Source: Paracoccus sp. UBA889 (GTDB taxonomy: Bacteria; Pseudomonadota; Alphaproteobacteria; Rhodobacterales; Rhodobacteraceae). From it: DNA of 64,000 nt. The position numbers and the translations under genes are program-made. Below the pieces are notes generated by a model. The model worked only from the letters and a program-made list of their open reading frames with translations. It did not search any database and had not been told where the DNA came from. Where the stretch lies: the NCBI GenBank assembly GCA_002294185.1, contig DBFD01000061.1, positions 93,407 to 157,406 on the forward strand. Direction: 5' to 3'. This document shows positions 35,672 through 44,808 of this stretch, in pieces. The first letter of the stretch is position 1. Every line of letters begins with the position of its first letter.

Positions 35672-36235
35672 ATGACCACACGGCTCGACAAGGCCTTCAG
35701 CGCCATCGACGCGGCGAATGCAAGGGATCCCGGCCTCGAGAACGGGAAACCGGCCAATCTTCTCTATGGCCAGCGGATGACCGAGGAACAGCAGCGCCTG
35801 TTTCCGGAAGCGTCGGAACCCCTGCGCATCGCCTGCCGCGGCCAGCATGTCGAACGCTGGACATTGCCCCGCGACGCCTATCCGATGGATCGCGCGGGCT
35901 ATCTGCGATGGCGGCAGGAACAGGGCCGCCGCCATGCCGACCGCATCGCCGGGATCATGCAGGACGCGGGCTATGACGACGACCAGATCGACCGTGCCCG
36001 CAGGATGCTGACCAAGCAGGGACTGAAGCGCGACCCCGAGGTTCAGGCCCTGGAGGACGTGATCTGCTTCACCTTCATCCGCTGGTATCTGGGCGATTTC
36101 ATGGCGGAACAACCCGACGACAAGATGCCGCGCATCATCGAAAGGACCGCGAAGAAGATGTCGCCCGAAGGCCGCGCCCGCGCTTTGACGGAATTCGACA
36201 TGCCCGACGCCTTGGCGCGACATTTCCGCCAATGA
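35672..36235 (+). CDS. DUF4202 family protein
   Basis: A 187-residue protein I recognise as DUF4202. Family blocks are AFSAIDAANARDPG, LLYGQRMTEEQQ, ACRGQHVERWTLPRDAYPMDRAGYLRWR, and IIERTAKKMSPEGR. Conserved His/Arg/Tyr residues in the QHVERW and YPMDRAGYL segments suggest an enzyme, but no activity is established to my knowledge. Its stop overlaps the cbiX start by four bases (ATGA), so it probably acts with, or is controlled with, that chelatase-like gene. Confidence 0.86.
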   Translation: MTTRLDKAFSAIDAANARDPGLENGKPANLLYGQRMTEEQQRLFPEASEPLRIACRGQHVERWTLPRDAYPMDRAGYLRWRQEQGRRHADRIAGIMQDAGYDDDQIDRARRMLTKQGLKRDPEVQALEDVICFTFIRWYLGDFMAEQPDDKMPRIIERTAKKMSPEGRARALTEFDMPDALARHFRQ

Positions 36236-36936
36236 CGGAGGCGCGAGCGGTCATCGTCTCGCATGGGCAGCCGGGCGATCCCGTGCCGCAGCAGCGCGCG
36301 ATCGAGGATCTCGCGGCCGCCGTCGCTCGCAACGATCCCGGTTGCGAAGTCCGGGGGGCAACGCTGGCGATGCCCGGCGCGCTGGCCGAAACCTGCGAAC
36401 CGGACAGCCTGATCTATCCGATGTTCATGGCCGAGGGGTGGTTCACGCGCACCGAATTGCCGCGCCGGCTGGACCGCGCCGGGGCCGCCGGCGCCCGCGT
36501 CCTGCCCCCCTTCGGAGCCGATCCGGCCCTGCCTGCGCTGATCGTGCGGATCGCGCTTGCTGCCGCCGCCGACGAGGGCTGGACCCCGTCCGAGACGACG
36601 CTGCTGCTCAGCGCCCATGGCTCGCAACGCTCGCCGGCCAGCTTTGCCATCACCACCGCGATCGCGGCGCAGATCGCGCCGCATTTCGCCCGCGTGGTGA
36701 CGGGCTTCGTCGAACAGGCCCCGTGGCTTGCCGATGCCGCGCGCGATCTGGACCGCGCCGTGCACCTGCCCTTCTTCGCGCTGAGGGCGGAACATGTGAC
36801 CGACGATCTGCCTCGGGCCCTGGATCAGGCGGGGTTCACCGGCCCGCGCCTCGATCCGATCGGACTTGCCGCCGAGGTTCCCGCGCTCATCGCCGCCGCG
36901 ATCAGATCGGCCCGCTCCGATGGCGGGGCGAAATAG
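36232..36936 (+). CDS. CbiX/SirB-like chelatase domain protein
   Basis: A 234-residue protein with two class II chelatase-like repeats: AVIVSHGQPGDP at the start and TLLLSAHGSQRSPASF near the middle. CbiX/SirB proteins insert cobalt or iron into sirohydrochlorin in B12 or siroheme synthesis. Here the N-terminal His in SHGQ and the second His in AHGS are the plausible metal ligands. It is coupled to DUF4202 upstream. Its 3' end overlaps the convergent GNAT gene by 112 bp, which is unusual. The substrate is uncertain; no other tetrapyrrole gene is close. Confidence 0.8.
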   Translation: MTEARAVIVSHGQPGDPVPQQRAIEDLAAAVARNDPGCEVRGATLAMPGALAETCEPDSLIYPMFMAEGWFTRTELPRRLDRAGAAGARVLPPFGADPALPALIVRIALAAAADEGWTPSETTLLLSAHGSQRSPASFAITTAIAAQIAPHFARVVTGFVEQAPWLADAARDLDRAVHLPFFALRAEHVTDDLPRALDQAGFTGPRLDPIGLAAEVPALIAAAIRSARSDGGAK

Positions 36937-37628
36937 CCATAACCCGCCACCTCGCGAAATCCCAGCTTTCGGTAAAGCGCCATCGCCGACATGTTCGGCC
37001 GGCTGACCGCCAGAGCCAGCCGCGATGCCCCCTGAGCGTCGGCCCAGAAGGCCGCCTGCCGCATCATCCAGCCGGCCAGACCGCGCTGCCGCCACGCGCC
37101 CAGAACCTCGACGCAATGCACCATCGCGATCCGGTCATGGACCGCCACGAAGGCTGCCCCCGCCGCGCGATCCGAGGTCCGGCCGAGGATCGTGGTCTTG
37201 GGCTGCGCCACCCGCTCGATCACCGCCTGCCGGGCAGGTCCGATATTGCCCGCAGCCCAGATTTCGCGCTGGATCGCCAGCGGCGGCCACAGGGTGAAGG
37301 TGGTCACCGACGGAATCGCGATGTCGGTGAGGGCCCGGGTGGCGGTCGCCATCACCGCGGTGGGCGTCTCGCGACGAAATCCCCGCGATTCCAGCGCCCC
37401 GGCCAGCGCCGCATCGTCATCGGCAACCCGGAAGACCGGCCGCTGATCCCAGCCCCGATGGATGGCGATGGCAGCGTCGATGTGATCGCCACGCCACGCG
37501 CCCACGGCGCGGGCCGAACTGACCCGGCCGCCCGCGCCCAGGCCGCGCCCGACCCGGAAACCGCCCGCATCGGCATATTCGGATGCCGGCCAACTGATCT
37601 CGAAAGCCTCGGCCAGGGCGGCGTCCAT
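36825..37628 (-). CDS. GNAT family N-acetyltransferase
   Basis: A 267-residue protein. The C-terminal part is a GNAT domain with the acetyl-CoA loop VLGAWRQRGLAGWMMRQAAFWA and SRPNMSAMALYRKLGFREVAGYGYF. The first about 120 residues resemble a degenerate second GNAT-like fold. Its ATG overlaps the stop of the CinA-like gene by one base (TGATG), so these two are coupled. The last about 37 codons run antisense to the end of the cbiX-like gene. Substrate unknown. Confidence 0.84.
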   Translation of the reverse strand: MDAALAEAFEISWPASEYADAGGFRVGRGLGAGGRVSSARAVGAWRGDHIDAAIAIHRGWDQRPVFRVADDDAALAGALESRGFRRETPTAVMATATRALTDIAIPSVTTFTLWPPLAIQREIWAAGNIGPARQAVIERVAQPKTTILGRTSDRAAGAAFVAVHDRIAMVHCVEVLGAWRQRGLAGWMMRQAAFWADAQGASRLALAVSRPNMSAMALYRKLGFREVAGYGYFAPPSERADLIAAAMSAGTSAASPIGSRRGPVNPA

Positions 37629-38368
37629 CACAGCGACAGCCGTCGCTTCAACTCGGCCATGGCCACGGCGACGCGATCCGCGTCCAGCCCGCGCACGACC
37701 AGGTTGGTGCCCCAGCCCCGTTCATCGTGATAGGGATAGGATCCCATCGAGACATCGGGGAATTCGGCCGCGACCGCCTTCAGCTCCTCGGCCACATCGC
37801 TTTCGCCGCGCCGGACCTCGACCGTCTCGGACCGCACCGGGCGCCCGGCGGCCAATCGGGGGATCAGCCAGTCCACCATGCCGCGAAACACCTCGGGTAC
37901 GCCGGCCATGACATGCGTGTTTCCGATGGAAAAGCCCGGCGCTGCCGAGACGGCGTTGTCGATCAGCGTCGCGCCCAGCGGGATGCGCGCCATGCGCAGC
38001 CGGTTGAGCGTCAGTTCCGTTCCCATCCGTTCGCAGCGTTCCTGCAACAGCGCGCGCGCGGCTTCGTTGACCTCGGCCGTGGTGCCATGGGCGATCGCGA
38101 CGGAATCGGCGGTGATGTCGTCATGGGTCGGACCGATCCCGCCCGAGGTGAACAGCAGATCGAAGGCGCCGCCAAGGCTTTTGTCCAGTGCCCGCACGGC
38201 CTCCACGATCTGATCCTGATCGTCGGCCACGATTCGTATCTCGCGCAGGTCAAACCCGGTCGCCGTCAGCACCTGGGCCAGATGATGCGCGTTGCCCTCG
38301 CGCGTGCGGCCCGACAGGATCTCGTCCCCGATGACCAGGATCGCCGCGCTTGGATTATCCGATTGCAT
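37628..38368 (-). CDS. Molybdopterin-binding (CinA N-terminal type) protein
   Basis: A 246-residue protein of the MoCF-biosynthesis/CinA-N fold. Family motifs are ILVIGDEILSGRTREGNAHHLA, LFTSGGIGPTHDDITADSVA and NTHVMAGVPEVFRGMVDWL. The C-terminal NMN deamidase domain of full CinA is absent, so this is the stand-alone form, possibly an ADP-ribose or pyridine-nucleotide phosphatase by analogy with CinA. It is divergent from map by about 100 bp and leads into the GNAT gene. Confidence 0.9.
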   Translation of the reverse strand: MQSDNPSAAILVIGDEILSGRTREGNAHHLAQVLTATGFDLREIRIVADDQDQIVEAVRALDKSLGGAFDLLFTSGGIGPTHDDITADSVAIAHGTTAEVNEAARALLQERCERMGTELTLNRLRMARIPLGATLIDNAVSAAPGFSIGNTHVMAGVPEVFRGMVDWLIPRLAAGRPVRSETVEVRRGESDVAEELKAVAAEFPDVSMGSYPYHDERGWGTNLVVRGLDADRVAVAMAELKRRLSL

Positions 38369-38469
38369 ATGCCGTCCTCCGAAGGATGCCGTGACGTTCT
38401 AAGCCCGCGCGCGGGGCTGGAACAAGGGGCCGCTCGGGTCTATCTATGCGCCATCAGAAAGGATCCGCG

Positions 38470-39264
38470 ATGGACGAAAGCCACATCACACGAGAAGGCA
38501 TCCGCATTCACGTCCCGGCAGATTTCGCCGGAATGCGCAAGGCCGGCGCGATGACGGCCCAGATCCTCGATGAGGTCGGCGTGATGGTCGAACCGGGCGT
38601 GACCACCGGCGCGCTGGACGATTTCATCCGCCGGCGGATCGAAGAGATGGGCGCGACCTCGGCCACGATCGGCTATCGCGGCTATCAGCATGCAAGCTGC
38701 ATCAGCGTGAATCATGTCGTCTGCCACGGGATTCCGGGCGACAAGGTGCTGCAGAACGGTGATATCCTGAATATCGACGTGACCGTGATCGTGGATGGCT
38801 GGTATGGCGACAGCAGCCGCATGTATGTGGCCGGCACACCCTCGATCAAGGCGCAAAGACTGATCCAGGTCACCTACGATTCGCTGATGAAGGGGATCGA
38901 GGCGGTCCGCCCCGGCGCCACCTTCGGCGATATCGGCGCGGCCATTCAGGCCCATGCCGAAGGCCAGCGCATGTCTGTCGTGCGCGATTTCTGCGGGCAC
39001 GGGCTGGGCCGCGTCTTTCATGCGCCGCCGAACGTGCTGCATTTCGGCCGCGCCGGCAAGGGCCCGGTGCTGGAGGAAGGCATGTTCTTCACCATCGAGC
39101 CGATGGTCAACCTGGGGCGCCCCGATACCAAGGTTCTGGCCGACGACTGGACAGCCGTGACGCGCGACAAATCGCTGTCGGCGCAGTTCGAGCATTCCAT
39201 CGGCGTGACCTCCCAGGGGTTCGAGATTTTCACGCCCTCGGACAGGTTCTTTCCCGATTTCTGA
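38470..39264 (+). CDS. map: Methionine aminopeptidase, type I
   Basis: Removes the initiator methionine from nascent proteins. The 264-residue protein has all five metal ligands: Asp103 (NIDVT), Asp114 (GDSSR), His177 (CGHGLG), Glu210 (TIEPM) and Glu241 (QFEHS). The substrate-side motif NHVVCHGIP is also standard. GAAAGGA lies seven bases ahead of the ATG at MDESHITREG; an in-frame ATG eight codons earlier lacks such a site. It appears monocistronic. Confidence 0.96.
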   Translation: MDESHITREGIRIHVPADFAGMRKAGAMTAQILDEVGVMVEPGVTTGALDDFIRRRIEEMGATSATIGYRGYQHASCISVNHVVCHGIPGDKVLQNGDILNIDVTVIVDGWYGDSSRMYVAGTPSIKAQRLIQVTYDSLMKGIEAVRPGATFGDIGAAIQAHAEGQRMSVVRDFCGHGLGRVFHAPPNVLHFGRAGKGPVLEEGMFFTIEPMVNLGRPDTKVLADDWTAVTRDKSLSAQFEHSIGVTSQGFEIFTPSDRFFPDF

Positions 39265-39330
39265 CCGTCAGGCGGACATCGCCGGTCCCTCTCGGCCCTT
39301 TCCTCGCATCACGCGGCGCGGCCGACGCCC

Positions 39331-39930
39331 CTAGGCACGCCCGGCCGCTGCCGATAGCAGCGAGGGGTCGATTCCCTGCGCGCGCAGCGCGGATTGCCAC
39401 TTGCCGTCGTGATCCGCGCCGAAGATCAGATCCTCTCTGCCCTCGCCGGTCAGCCAGCCGTTCTGCAGCATCTCGTCTTCCAGCTGCCCCGGTCCCCAGC
39501 CGGCATAGCCCAGGGCCAGGACGGCCGATTCCGGGCCCTGACCATGGGCCAGATCCTCGAGAATGTCGCGGGTCGTGGTCATGGCGATGGCACCGCCGAT
39601 GCGCAGCCGGCCCTCGGGATCATTGCCGTGTTCGGGCACCTTGTGCAGCACGAAGCCGCGGCCGGGCTCGACCGGGCCGCCGAAACGGACCTCGATCGGG
39701 CGGGCGTCCTCGTCGGCCTCGATACCGAGCTGCTCAAGAAGGTCACCGAAGCCGATTTCGGGCAACGGCCGGTTCAGCACCAGCCCCATCGCGCCTTCCT
39801 CGGAATGGGCACAGACCAGCACCACGGATCGCTGAAAACGCGGATCGGCCATCCCCGGCATGGCGATCAGGACCTTGCCGGTCAGATTGGCTTCGCCGGG
39901 ATCGCCGGGATCGTTGTCGAATTCGCTCAT
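39331..39930 (-). CDS. YqgE/AlgH family protein
   Basis: A 199-residue YqgE/AlgH protein (UPF0301). Typical blocks are LTGKVLIAMPGMADPRFQRSVVLVCAHSEEGAMGLVLNRP, FGGPVEPGRGFVLH and ALGYAGWGPGQLEDEMLQNGWL. The biochemical role is not established; AlgH was named from an alginate regulation phenotype in Pseudomonas. A strong GAAGGAG site precedes the ATG. It is flanked by convergent map and the RND permease in the same direction. Confidence 0.93.
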   Translation of the reverse strand: MSEFDNDPGDPGEANLTGKVLIAMPGMADPRFQRSVVLVCAHSEEGAMGLVLNRPLPEIGFGDLLEQLGIEADEDARPIEVRFGGPVEPGRGFVLHKVPEHGNDPEGRLRIGGAIAMTTTRDILEDLAHGQGPESAVLALGYAGWGPGQLEDEMLQNGWLTGEGREDLIFGADHDGKWQSALRAQGIDPSLLSAAAGRA

Positions 39931-40026
39931 CGAATCTCCTTCACGCTCAAGATCGGTGCTTGGCGGGATCGTTGCAAGTCCTGCGCGCAAACGTGACCCC
40001 AGGCCACGGCCGGCCAGCAGCGATCC

Positions 40027-43000
40027 TCACGCCGTCGGGCGCCGTCGCGAGGCAAGGCCGCGCCCCGCAAGGCCAAGCATCGCCAGCCCGGCACCCAGGG
40101 CGATGATCAGCAGCGCCAGGGCATACCAGCCAAGCGCCATCCAGGCCGAGGACGCGACCGGCCACCAGCCGGGCAGCGCGATTTTCATGGCGGGCAACAG
40201 CGTGACCGGCAGCAGGATCGCCACGAAGGCCAGTGCCGCCAGCCCGGCCGCCAGCCGCACCGGCCAGCGCAGGCCGGGGCTGCGCAGCCCGCGCCGGAAA
40301 CCCGTGCGGGCGCGGCCGATATCCTCGCCGATACCCAGAACCGCGGGCACCACCAGAAGCACGACGACCATGCCAAAGCCAAGGCCATAGGCAAGCGTCA
40401 CCACCGTGGGTTTCAGGAACAGCGCCTGGGACGAACGCTCGTAGAGCAACGGCGCCAGACCCAGAACGGTCGTCGCGGTGGTCAGCAGGACCGGACGGAA
40501 GCGGTCGCAGACGGCATCGACAATGGCGGGCCGGAGACCACGATCCCTCGCATATTCGTCGATGGTCGAGATCAGGACGATCGAATCGTTGATGATGATT
40601 CCCGACATCCCGATCAGACCCACGATCGAGAACATCGACAGGGGCAGCGACCACAGGGCATGGCCCCAGACCGCGCCGACCAGTCCGAAGGGGATCACCG
40701 ACATCACCACCAGCGGCCGGCTCCAGCTGGCAAAGATCCAGGCCAGCACCATGTAGATCCCGGTCAGCGCAAGCGCGAAACCGACGACCGCGTCGCCCAG
40801 GAAATCGCGTTCCTGCTCGGCCAGGCCTGTGGTCTCGTAATTGATGCCGAATTCGGCCGCGATCTGCGGCATGATCTCGGTTTCCAGCGCCTGCGTGATC
40901 TGCGCCGCGCGCGCCGGATCATCGCCCGAAATATCGCCGGTGACCGAGATCATCCTTTCGCCGTTCTCGCGCCGGATCACGGAAAAGCCCGCCTCTGTGC
41001 CCACCGTCACGATATCGCCCAGCGGCACCCACTGCCCCGACAGCGTGCGCATCATCATCCGGTCCAGAAAATCGCCCTGGCGTTCGTTCTCGGGCAGTTC
41101 CACGCGGATTGCGCCGGTGCGGGTGCCCACCGGAAAGGTCGCGGCCTCGATGCCCGCCAGGCGCTGGCGCAATTGCCGTGCCAGGCTGTCGGTCGTGAAG
41201 CCCAGGGCCTCGCCCTGCGCAGTCAGCCGCAGGTTCAACTCGTCCTTGTCATAAGACATGCTGTCTTCCAGTGCCGAGACTTCGGCAAAGCCCGACAGGC
41301 GCAGCTTCAGCGCCTCGGCCGCGTCCTTCAGGCGCTGTGCCTCCGCCCCCGTCATGCGGACCGAGATCGCATCCCCGCCCGGACCCGATCGGAAGCCGCG
41401 AAAGCTGATCGTCTCCAGCCGGGGATCGCTGGGCATGGCCTCTTGCAGCGCAGCCACGAAGTCGAAGCTGGAATAGGGCCGCACATCCGGCTCGATCAGT
41501 TCCAGTTGCACCGCGCCCAGCAGATCCGTGTCCTTGGTGTCGGCGCCGGGCAGCGGACGGCCGGAATTTCCGCCGACCATGGTCATCGCATGGGTGATCG
41601 GGTTGGCGCCGTATCTGGTTTCGTATTCGGCGCCGACGCGATCGACCGCGTCCTGTACCAGTCCCATCACCCGGATCGTATCCTCGCGCGTGGCGCCGGG
41701 CAGCATGGCAAAGTTTCCCGCCACGCTGCCCCGTTCGGGCGCGTCGAAAAAGCGCCAGGGCACCTGCCCGGTGACCAGCGCGCTGGCCGACCAGGCGAAC
41801 ATCGCCGTCGTCGCGGCCAGAACCGGATAGCGCAGCACCATCGCCCAGCGGATCAGCGGTCGCAGCAGGCGAGCCACGAACCAGTCCAGCCCGCGATTGA
41901 CCAGCTTCGAGGGGCGGTCGTACCAGTTGCGCCGCGCCGTGCGGGTCAGGGCATGGGCCATGTGGCTGGGCAGGACCAGGAAACATTCGATCAGGGATGC
42001 GGCCAGAACCAGGATCACCGTCATCGGAATATCCGAGATCAGTTCGCCGAAATGACCGCCGATGAACATCAGCCCGGCAAAGGCGATGATCGTGGTCAGC
42101 GAAGACGACACGACCGGCGCGGCCATTCGCCCCGCCGCGCGTTCCGCCGCGACGACCGCGGGCTCGCCCAGCTTGCGGGCGCGATAATCGGCATGTTCTC
42201 CCACCACGATCGCGTCGTCCACGATGATGCCCAGCGTCAGGATCAGCGCGAACAACGAGATCATGTTCAGCGTCATGCCGGTCGCATACATCAGCCCCAC
42301 CGCCGCCGCCAGCGAGGCCGGAATCCCCGCCGCCACCCAGATCGCGGTGCGGGCATTGAGGAACAGAAACAGCAGCGCCAGCACCAGCCCAAGGCCCAGA
42401 ACGGCATTGTCCAGCAACAATTCCAGCCGTGCCGCGATCAGTTCGGCCCGTGCCCGCACCAGTTCCATGGTGACGCCGCCGGGCAGTGCGGGCGTCATCC
42501 GGGCCACGATGTCCTCGACGCTGCGCTGCATCCCGATCGCGTCGCCGGCGGCGCTGCGCTGGACCTGCACGATCACCGCCGGATTGCCGCCGACATAATA
42601 GGCCGTGTTGCGATCCATGCCCGATTGCCGCACATCGGCGACATCGCCCACGGTCAGGGTCGTTCCGTCCGGCTGGGCCTTCAGCGCCAGGGCCGCGACG
42701 GCGGCCGGATCGCGCGTCTCGGCGCCGGTGCGCACCCGCGCGGCGCCGGACGACACGTCGCCCGCCGGGCTTGCCGAGGCCGCTGCGCCGACGGCTGCGG
42801 CGATCTGTTCCAGCGTGATGTCGTACCGGACCAGATCGGCCATCCGCACCTCGACCAGCGTCTCGGGGGCGGCCAGACCCGTGATGCTGAGCCGGGTGAT
42901 CCCGGCGGCGTAAAGGCGGTTGCTGAAATCGTCGGTGATCCGCGACAGCTGGTCCAGTCCGACCGGTCCCGAGATCACCACATCGGCGACCCTGTCGCGC

Positions 43001-43407
43001 CAGGAGGATCGCACCGTTTCGGGGTCTTCCGCGCCTTCGGGCAGATCGCCGGCGCTGGCAATGGCGGTTTCCACGTCGGAATTGGCGCGCGCCATGTCCC
43101 AGCCCGGTTCGAACTCGATCTCGATCTCGGCCGATCCCTGCACCGCGCGCGAGGTGACGTTGGCCACGCCCTCGACCCCCATCAGCGAGGGTTCCAGCAC
43201 CGCCACCACGGAACGGTCCACATCCTCGGGTCCGGCGCCGTCCCACTGCACCCGCACGTCGATTTCCTGAACGACGGTATCGGGAAAGAACTGCGCGCGG
43301 ATCCTGGGCGCGGAATACAGACCGCCGACCACCATCACCATCAGGATCAGATTGGCCAGCGTCCGGTGGCGGGTGAAGATCGACAGGAAACCGCGACGCT
43401 CAGCCAT
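40027..43407 (-). CDS. RND efflux transporter, inner-membrane permease
   Basis: A 1126-residue AcrB/HAE-type pump subunit that exports drugs or other small molecules using the proton gradient. It has the expected twelve membrane spans in two halves with large periplasmic loops. The proton-relay acid pair is visible in TM4 as GIIVDDAIVVGEHADYRARK, and the second half repeats the pattern with GMSGIIINDSIVLISTIDEYARD. Its ATG overlaps the adaptor gene by eight bases. About 80 extra C-terminal residues form additional hydrophobic segments. No outer-membrane channel gene is adjacent. Confidence 0.93.
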   Translation of the reverse strand: MAERRGFLSIFTRHRTLANLILMVMVVGGLYSAPRIRAQFFPDTVVQEIDVRVQWDGAGPEDVDRSVVAVLEPSLMGVEGVANVTSRAVQGSAEIEIEFEPGWDMARANSDVETAIASAGDLPEGAEDPETVRSSWRDRVADVVISGPVGLDQLSRITDDFSNRLYAAGITRLSITGLAAPETLVEVRMADLVRYDITLEQIAAAVGAAASASPAGDVSSGAARVRTGAETRDPAAVAALALKAQPDGTTLTVGDVADVRQSGMDRNTAYYVGGNPAVIVQVQRSAAGDAIGMQRSVEDIVARMTPALPGGVTMELVRARAELIAARLELLLDNAVLGLGLVLALLFLFLNARTAIWVAAGIPASLAAAVGLMYATGMTLNMISLFALILTLGIIVDDAIVVGEHADYRARKLGEPAVVAAERAAGRMAAPVVSSSLTTIIAFAGLMFIGGHFGELISDIPMTVILVLAASLIECFLVLPSHMAHALTRTARRNWYDRPSKLVNRGLDWFVARLLRPLIRWAMVLRYPVLAATTAMFAWSASALVTGQVPWRFFDAPERGSVAGNFAMLPGATREDTIRVMGLVQDAVDRVGAEYETRYGANPITHAMTMVGGNSGRPLPGADTKDTDLLGAVQLELIEPDVRPYSSFDFVAALQEAMPSDPRLETISFRGFRSGPGGDAISVRMTGAEAQRLKDAAEALKLRLSGFAEVSALEDSMSYDKDELNLRLTAQGEALGFTTDSLARQLRQRLAGIEAATFPVGTRTGAIRVELPENERQGDFLDRMMMRTLSGQWVPLGDIVTVGTEAGFSVIRRENGERMISVTGDISGDDPARAAQITQALETEIMPQIAAEFGINYETTGLAEQERDFLGDAVVGFALALTGIYMVLAWIFASWSRPLVVMSVIPFGLVGAVWGHALWSLPLSMFSIVGLIGMSGIIINDSIVLISTIDEYARDRGLRPAIVDAVCDRFRPVLLTTATTVLGLAPLLYERSSQALFLKPTVVTLAYGLGFGMVVVLLVVPAVLGIGEDIGRARTGFRRGLRSPGLRWPVRLAAGLAALAFVAILLPVTLLPAMKIALPGWWPVASSAWMALGWYALALLIIALGAGLAMLGLAGRGLASRRRPTA

Positions 43408-44752
43408 TGCCGGCCCCGCGCCGGTTCCGGGCGCTCTGATCCGTGGCGGGTGCCCGTGGCTCGTCGGACGGGGCCTCGGCCTGGCTGTCACGGACCAGAA
43501 TCCCGGTGCCCAGTTGCGGCGCACGTTCGGCCACGATCCGCGCGCCCGCCAGCTCGTCCGAGACGCGGATCACCACGTCATTTCCCTGCCGCCGCAGGAT
43601 CTCGACCGGCGTCGCGGTCAGGCGGCCCTGATCATCGGCGACCAGGACGCCGCCATCCGCACCGATCGCGATGGCTGGGATGATGGCGGCATCGGCCAGC
43701 GCGGGTTCGGCGATCTCGACGCTGACGAAATCGCCCGGACGCAAGGTCGCGCCGCCCCGGATGATCCTGGCATAGACCACGCGGCCGGACGCACCCTCCG
43801 CGACCGAGGCCGCCGCGCGGTCGATCTGCGCCTCGGCCGTCAGCCGCCCGGCCGAGCCGTCCAGCACGATCATCGCCGCCGTCCCGTCCAGCCTGCCATC
43901 CTCGTCCACAAGCCGCGAGAACTGATCCAGCGACAGGGGCACCTGCGCCTCCAATGCGTCCGGGTCGATGATCTCGGCCAGTTGTTCGTTCAGGCTGACC
44001 AGGCCACCCTCGACCGCGGTGACGGCGGTGACGCGGCCGGAAAAGCCCGCGGTGATCGTGGTATCGGCCAGAGCGCGGCGAGCCTCGGACAGGTCGATCT
44101 CGGATCGGCGCAGCGCGTTCTGGGCCGCGGTGACCGCGCTTTCGGCGCTGGCCAGGGCGGAGCGGCCCGCGATCACGGCCTGTTCGGCCGATGATGCCGC
44201 CAGCTGTGCCGTTTCGCGGTCGGCGCTGGTGCCAAGCCCCCGCGTGGCCAGCGATTCCTGGCGATCGACCGCCGCGCGGCGCAGTTCGGCCTGCCGCTCG
44301 GCCGCCGCCAGATCATCGGTCGCGACCTGCACGTTGCGACGGGCATCGCGCAAGGTCGCCTCGGCGTCGTCGCGGGCGGCGATCTGGTTGTCCAGCGCCG
44401 CCTGCGCCGAGGACGGATCGATCCGCACCAGCAATTGCCCGGCCTCGACCTGACCGCCCTCTTGCAGGCTCGGGTCCAGATAGACGATCCGGCCCGCCGC
44501 GCCGGCCCGCAATTCCAGGCGCCTGCGCGAGTCGATGCTGCCGAAGACGCGCATCACCGGCTGGACCTGTTGCGGGATGAGGGTCAGCAACCGCGCCGAA
44601 TAGACCTGTTCGCCGCCGCCGCCGCGCCCCGGTCCACCGTCCTCGCCGCGCGAGGCGACCGCCTGCCACAACTGAAAGCCCGCCAGAAACAGCAGGGCCA
44701 GGGTCAGAAAGGTGATGAACAGCCCCGAAAGACTGCGGAAGAGAAAGCGCAT
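43400..44752 (-). CDS. RND efflux periplasmic adaptor (membrane fusion protein)
   Basis: A 450-residue HlyD/AcrA-type adaptor. After one N-terminal membrane anchor (SLSGLFITFLTLALLFLAGF) come the split lipoyl halves (GAAGRIVYLDPSLQEGGQVEAGQLLVRID and TITAGFSGRVTAVTAVEGGLVSLNEQLAEI) around a long coiled coil rich in Ala/Arg/Asp, then barrel and membrane-proximal domains. It lies directly upstream of the permease on one transcript and should dock it to a TolC-type channel encoded elsewhere. Confidence 0.92.
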   Translation of the reverse strand: MRFLFRSLSGLFITFLTLALLFLAGFQLWQAVASRGEDGGPGRGGGGEQVYSARLLTLIPQQVQPVMRVFGSIDSRRRLELRAGAAGRIVYLDPSLQEGGQVEAGQLLVRIDPSSAQAALDNQIAARDDAEATLRDARRNVQVATDDLAAAERQAELRRAAVDRQESLATRGLGTSADRETAQLAASSAEQAVIAGRSALASAESAVTAAQNALRRSEIDLSEARRALADTTITAGFSGRVTAVTAVEGGLVSLNEQLAEIIDPDALEAQVPLSLDQFSRLVDEDGRLDGTAAMIVLDGSAGRLTAEAQIDRAAASVAEGASGRVVYARIIRGGATLRPGDFVSVEIAEPALADAAIIPAIAIGADGGVLVADDQGRLTATPVEILRRQGNDVVIRVSDELAGARIVAERAPQLGTGILVRDSQAEAPSDEPRAPATDQSARNRRGAGNG

Positions 44753-44808
44753 CCGGCGGGGATCCCGTCTGTGAAGGGTCGTCCTAACCCATGATGCGGA
44801 AATGAAAC

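Noticed and set aside
40660-43683. A 1007-codon open frame on the plus strand
   Set aside because: It is antisense to the RND permease, is His/Arg/Gln-rich without any family motif, and lacks a ribosome-binding site.
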